Of a DNA stretch of 5,133 nucleotides, positions 4,735 through 5,133 are shown piece by piece. This DNA comes from Candidatus Omnitrophota bacterium (GTDB lineage: Bacteria > Omnitrophota > Gorgyraeia > Gygaellales > Profunditerraquicolaceae). Within the stretch, counting starts at the first letter, position 1; each line of letters opens with the position of its first letter. The notes beneath the pieces are model-generated. The model ran no database searches, was not told where the DNA came from, and saw only the letters and a program-made list of their open reading frames with translations. The DNA lies in assembly GCA_028706895.1 (NCBI GenBank), contig JAQTVG010000092.1, positions 1-5,133 on the forward strand, written 5' to 3'. Position numbers and translations under genes: made by a program.

Positions 4735-5133
4735 GTGAAAATAGGTATATTTTCTATTTCCCAATTAACTCCGGGAAAACATAATGTTAAAGATGCGCGC
4801 CTCGACGAAGTAGATAAATTAGTAAAGGCTAAAAAGAAGACATATGTCCAGGTCGAGTTAGTAGCTGAAAAAGACGCCCTGGAGGCAGATGCTATATTGG
4901 TTTTGAAGGATTCTAAGGCAGACCTGATTTTAAAGGACCTGGAATTTGTTGAAACCCGCCTCTCCCGCGCTGAAGGGCAGGAGGAGAAGGTGTTGTTAAA
5001 TAAATTAAAAAGCGCCTTAGAAAAAGAAGAACTGGTATTTAATCTTGCTTTTAGCCCGGAAGAAAAGAAGCTGATGTCAAGCTATGGCCTCTTTACCAAT
5101 AAGCCCATTATAGCGGCAGAGAAAGAGGATCTG
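4735..5133 (+). CDS. YchF-like protein lacking the nucleotide-binding core (3' end outside window)
   Basis: The gene starts with GTG at 4735, after AAGGAAG at about 6 bases; 133 residues are visible and the frame is open at the window end. The order of motifs follows YchF, the Obg-family ribosome-associated ATPase: MKIGIF at the N-terminus, then DARLDEVDKLVKAKKKTYVQVELV (residues 20-43; YchF has PDxRLDxLxxIxKPKKxxPATxEFVDIAG), ADLILKDLEFVETRL (60-74; YchF ELxLADLExVEKRL), LLNKLKSALE (86-95), and YGLFTNKPII (117-126; YchF LxLLTxKPVLYVAN). The middle has been cut down. No P-loop (GxxxxGKS/T) follows KIGIF; instead SISQLTPGKHNVK leads straight into the RLDE segment, and the DIAG switch II stretch is replaced by VAEKDALEAD. 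It should therefore not bind nucleotide in the usual way. A C-terminal TGS-like (DUF933) domain is expected downstream but not seen. It is probably co-transcribed with the EF-G-like gene. The family link is from pattern memory and is moderate. Confidence 0.65.
   Translation, partial: MKIGIFSISQLTPGKHNVKDARLDEVDKLVKAKKKTYVQVELVAEKDALEADAILVLKDSKADLILKDLEFVETRLSRAEGQEEKVLLNKLKSALEKEELVFNLAFSPEEKKLMSSYGLFTNKPIIAAEKEDL

Overview
The window (5133 bases, moderate GC, no rRNA, tRNA or CRISPR seen) comes from a bacterial chromosome. Coding style, a solitary class III prepilin, an EF-G-II-type GTPase and a Ddl-like/KamA pair are compatible with an uncultivated lineage such as Omnitrophota or another anaerobic candidate phylum. 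That placement is a guess from gene content, not a measurement. All genes read on the + strand.

Region 1 (2-1592) is a two-gene unit. It holds the 3' end of a D-alanine-D-alanine-ligase-like ATP-grasp enzyme, then, after one base, a radical-SAM lysine 2,3-aminomutase (KamA). The KamA keeps the 4Fe-4S, PLP and substrate-binding residues but lacks the zinc site of the clostridial enzyme. An obvious hypothesis is that beta-lysine, or a related beta-amino acid, is made by one enzyme and ligated by the other. Region 2 (1646-2152) is a type IV pilin-like or pseudopilin-like protein with a textbook prepilin leader.

Region 3 (2151-2694) has no gene but is highly structured. It can be read as two nested MITE-like palindromic elements. 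The outer element is a long decayed inverted repeat (2151-2619) that starts on the pilin stop codon. The inner element is 168 bp (2423-2590), with imperfect terminal inverted repeats flanked exactly by a 7-bp direct repeat (AGCATCA), and it sits inside the right arm of the outer one. The outer element is itself flanked by an imperfect 9-bp direct repeat. The right copy of that repeat contains the -35 box of a near-perfect sigma70-type promoter (TTGACC-17-TATAAT) serving the next gene. This is the most unusual part of the window.

Region 4 (2695-5133) is an EF-G-like translational GTPase with a Tyr in place of the switch II catalytic His. It is followed by the 5' part of a gene starting with GTG, whose product resembles the Obg-family ATPase YchF with the nucleotide-binding core deleted. 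The pairing suggests ribosome-related functions, read from one promoter.
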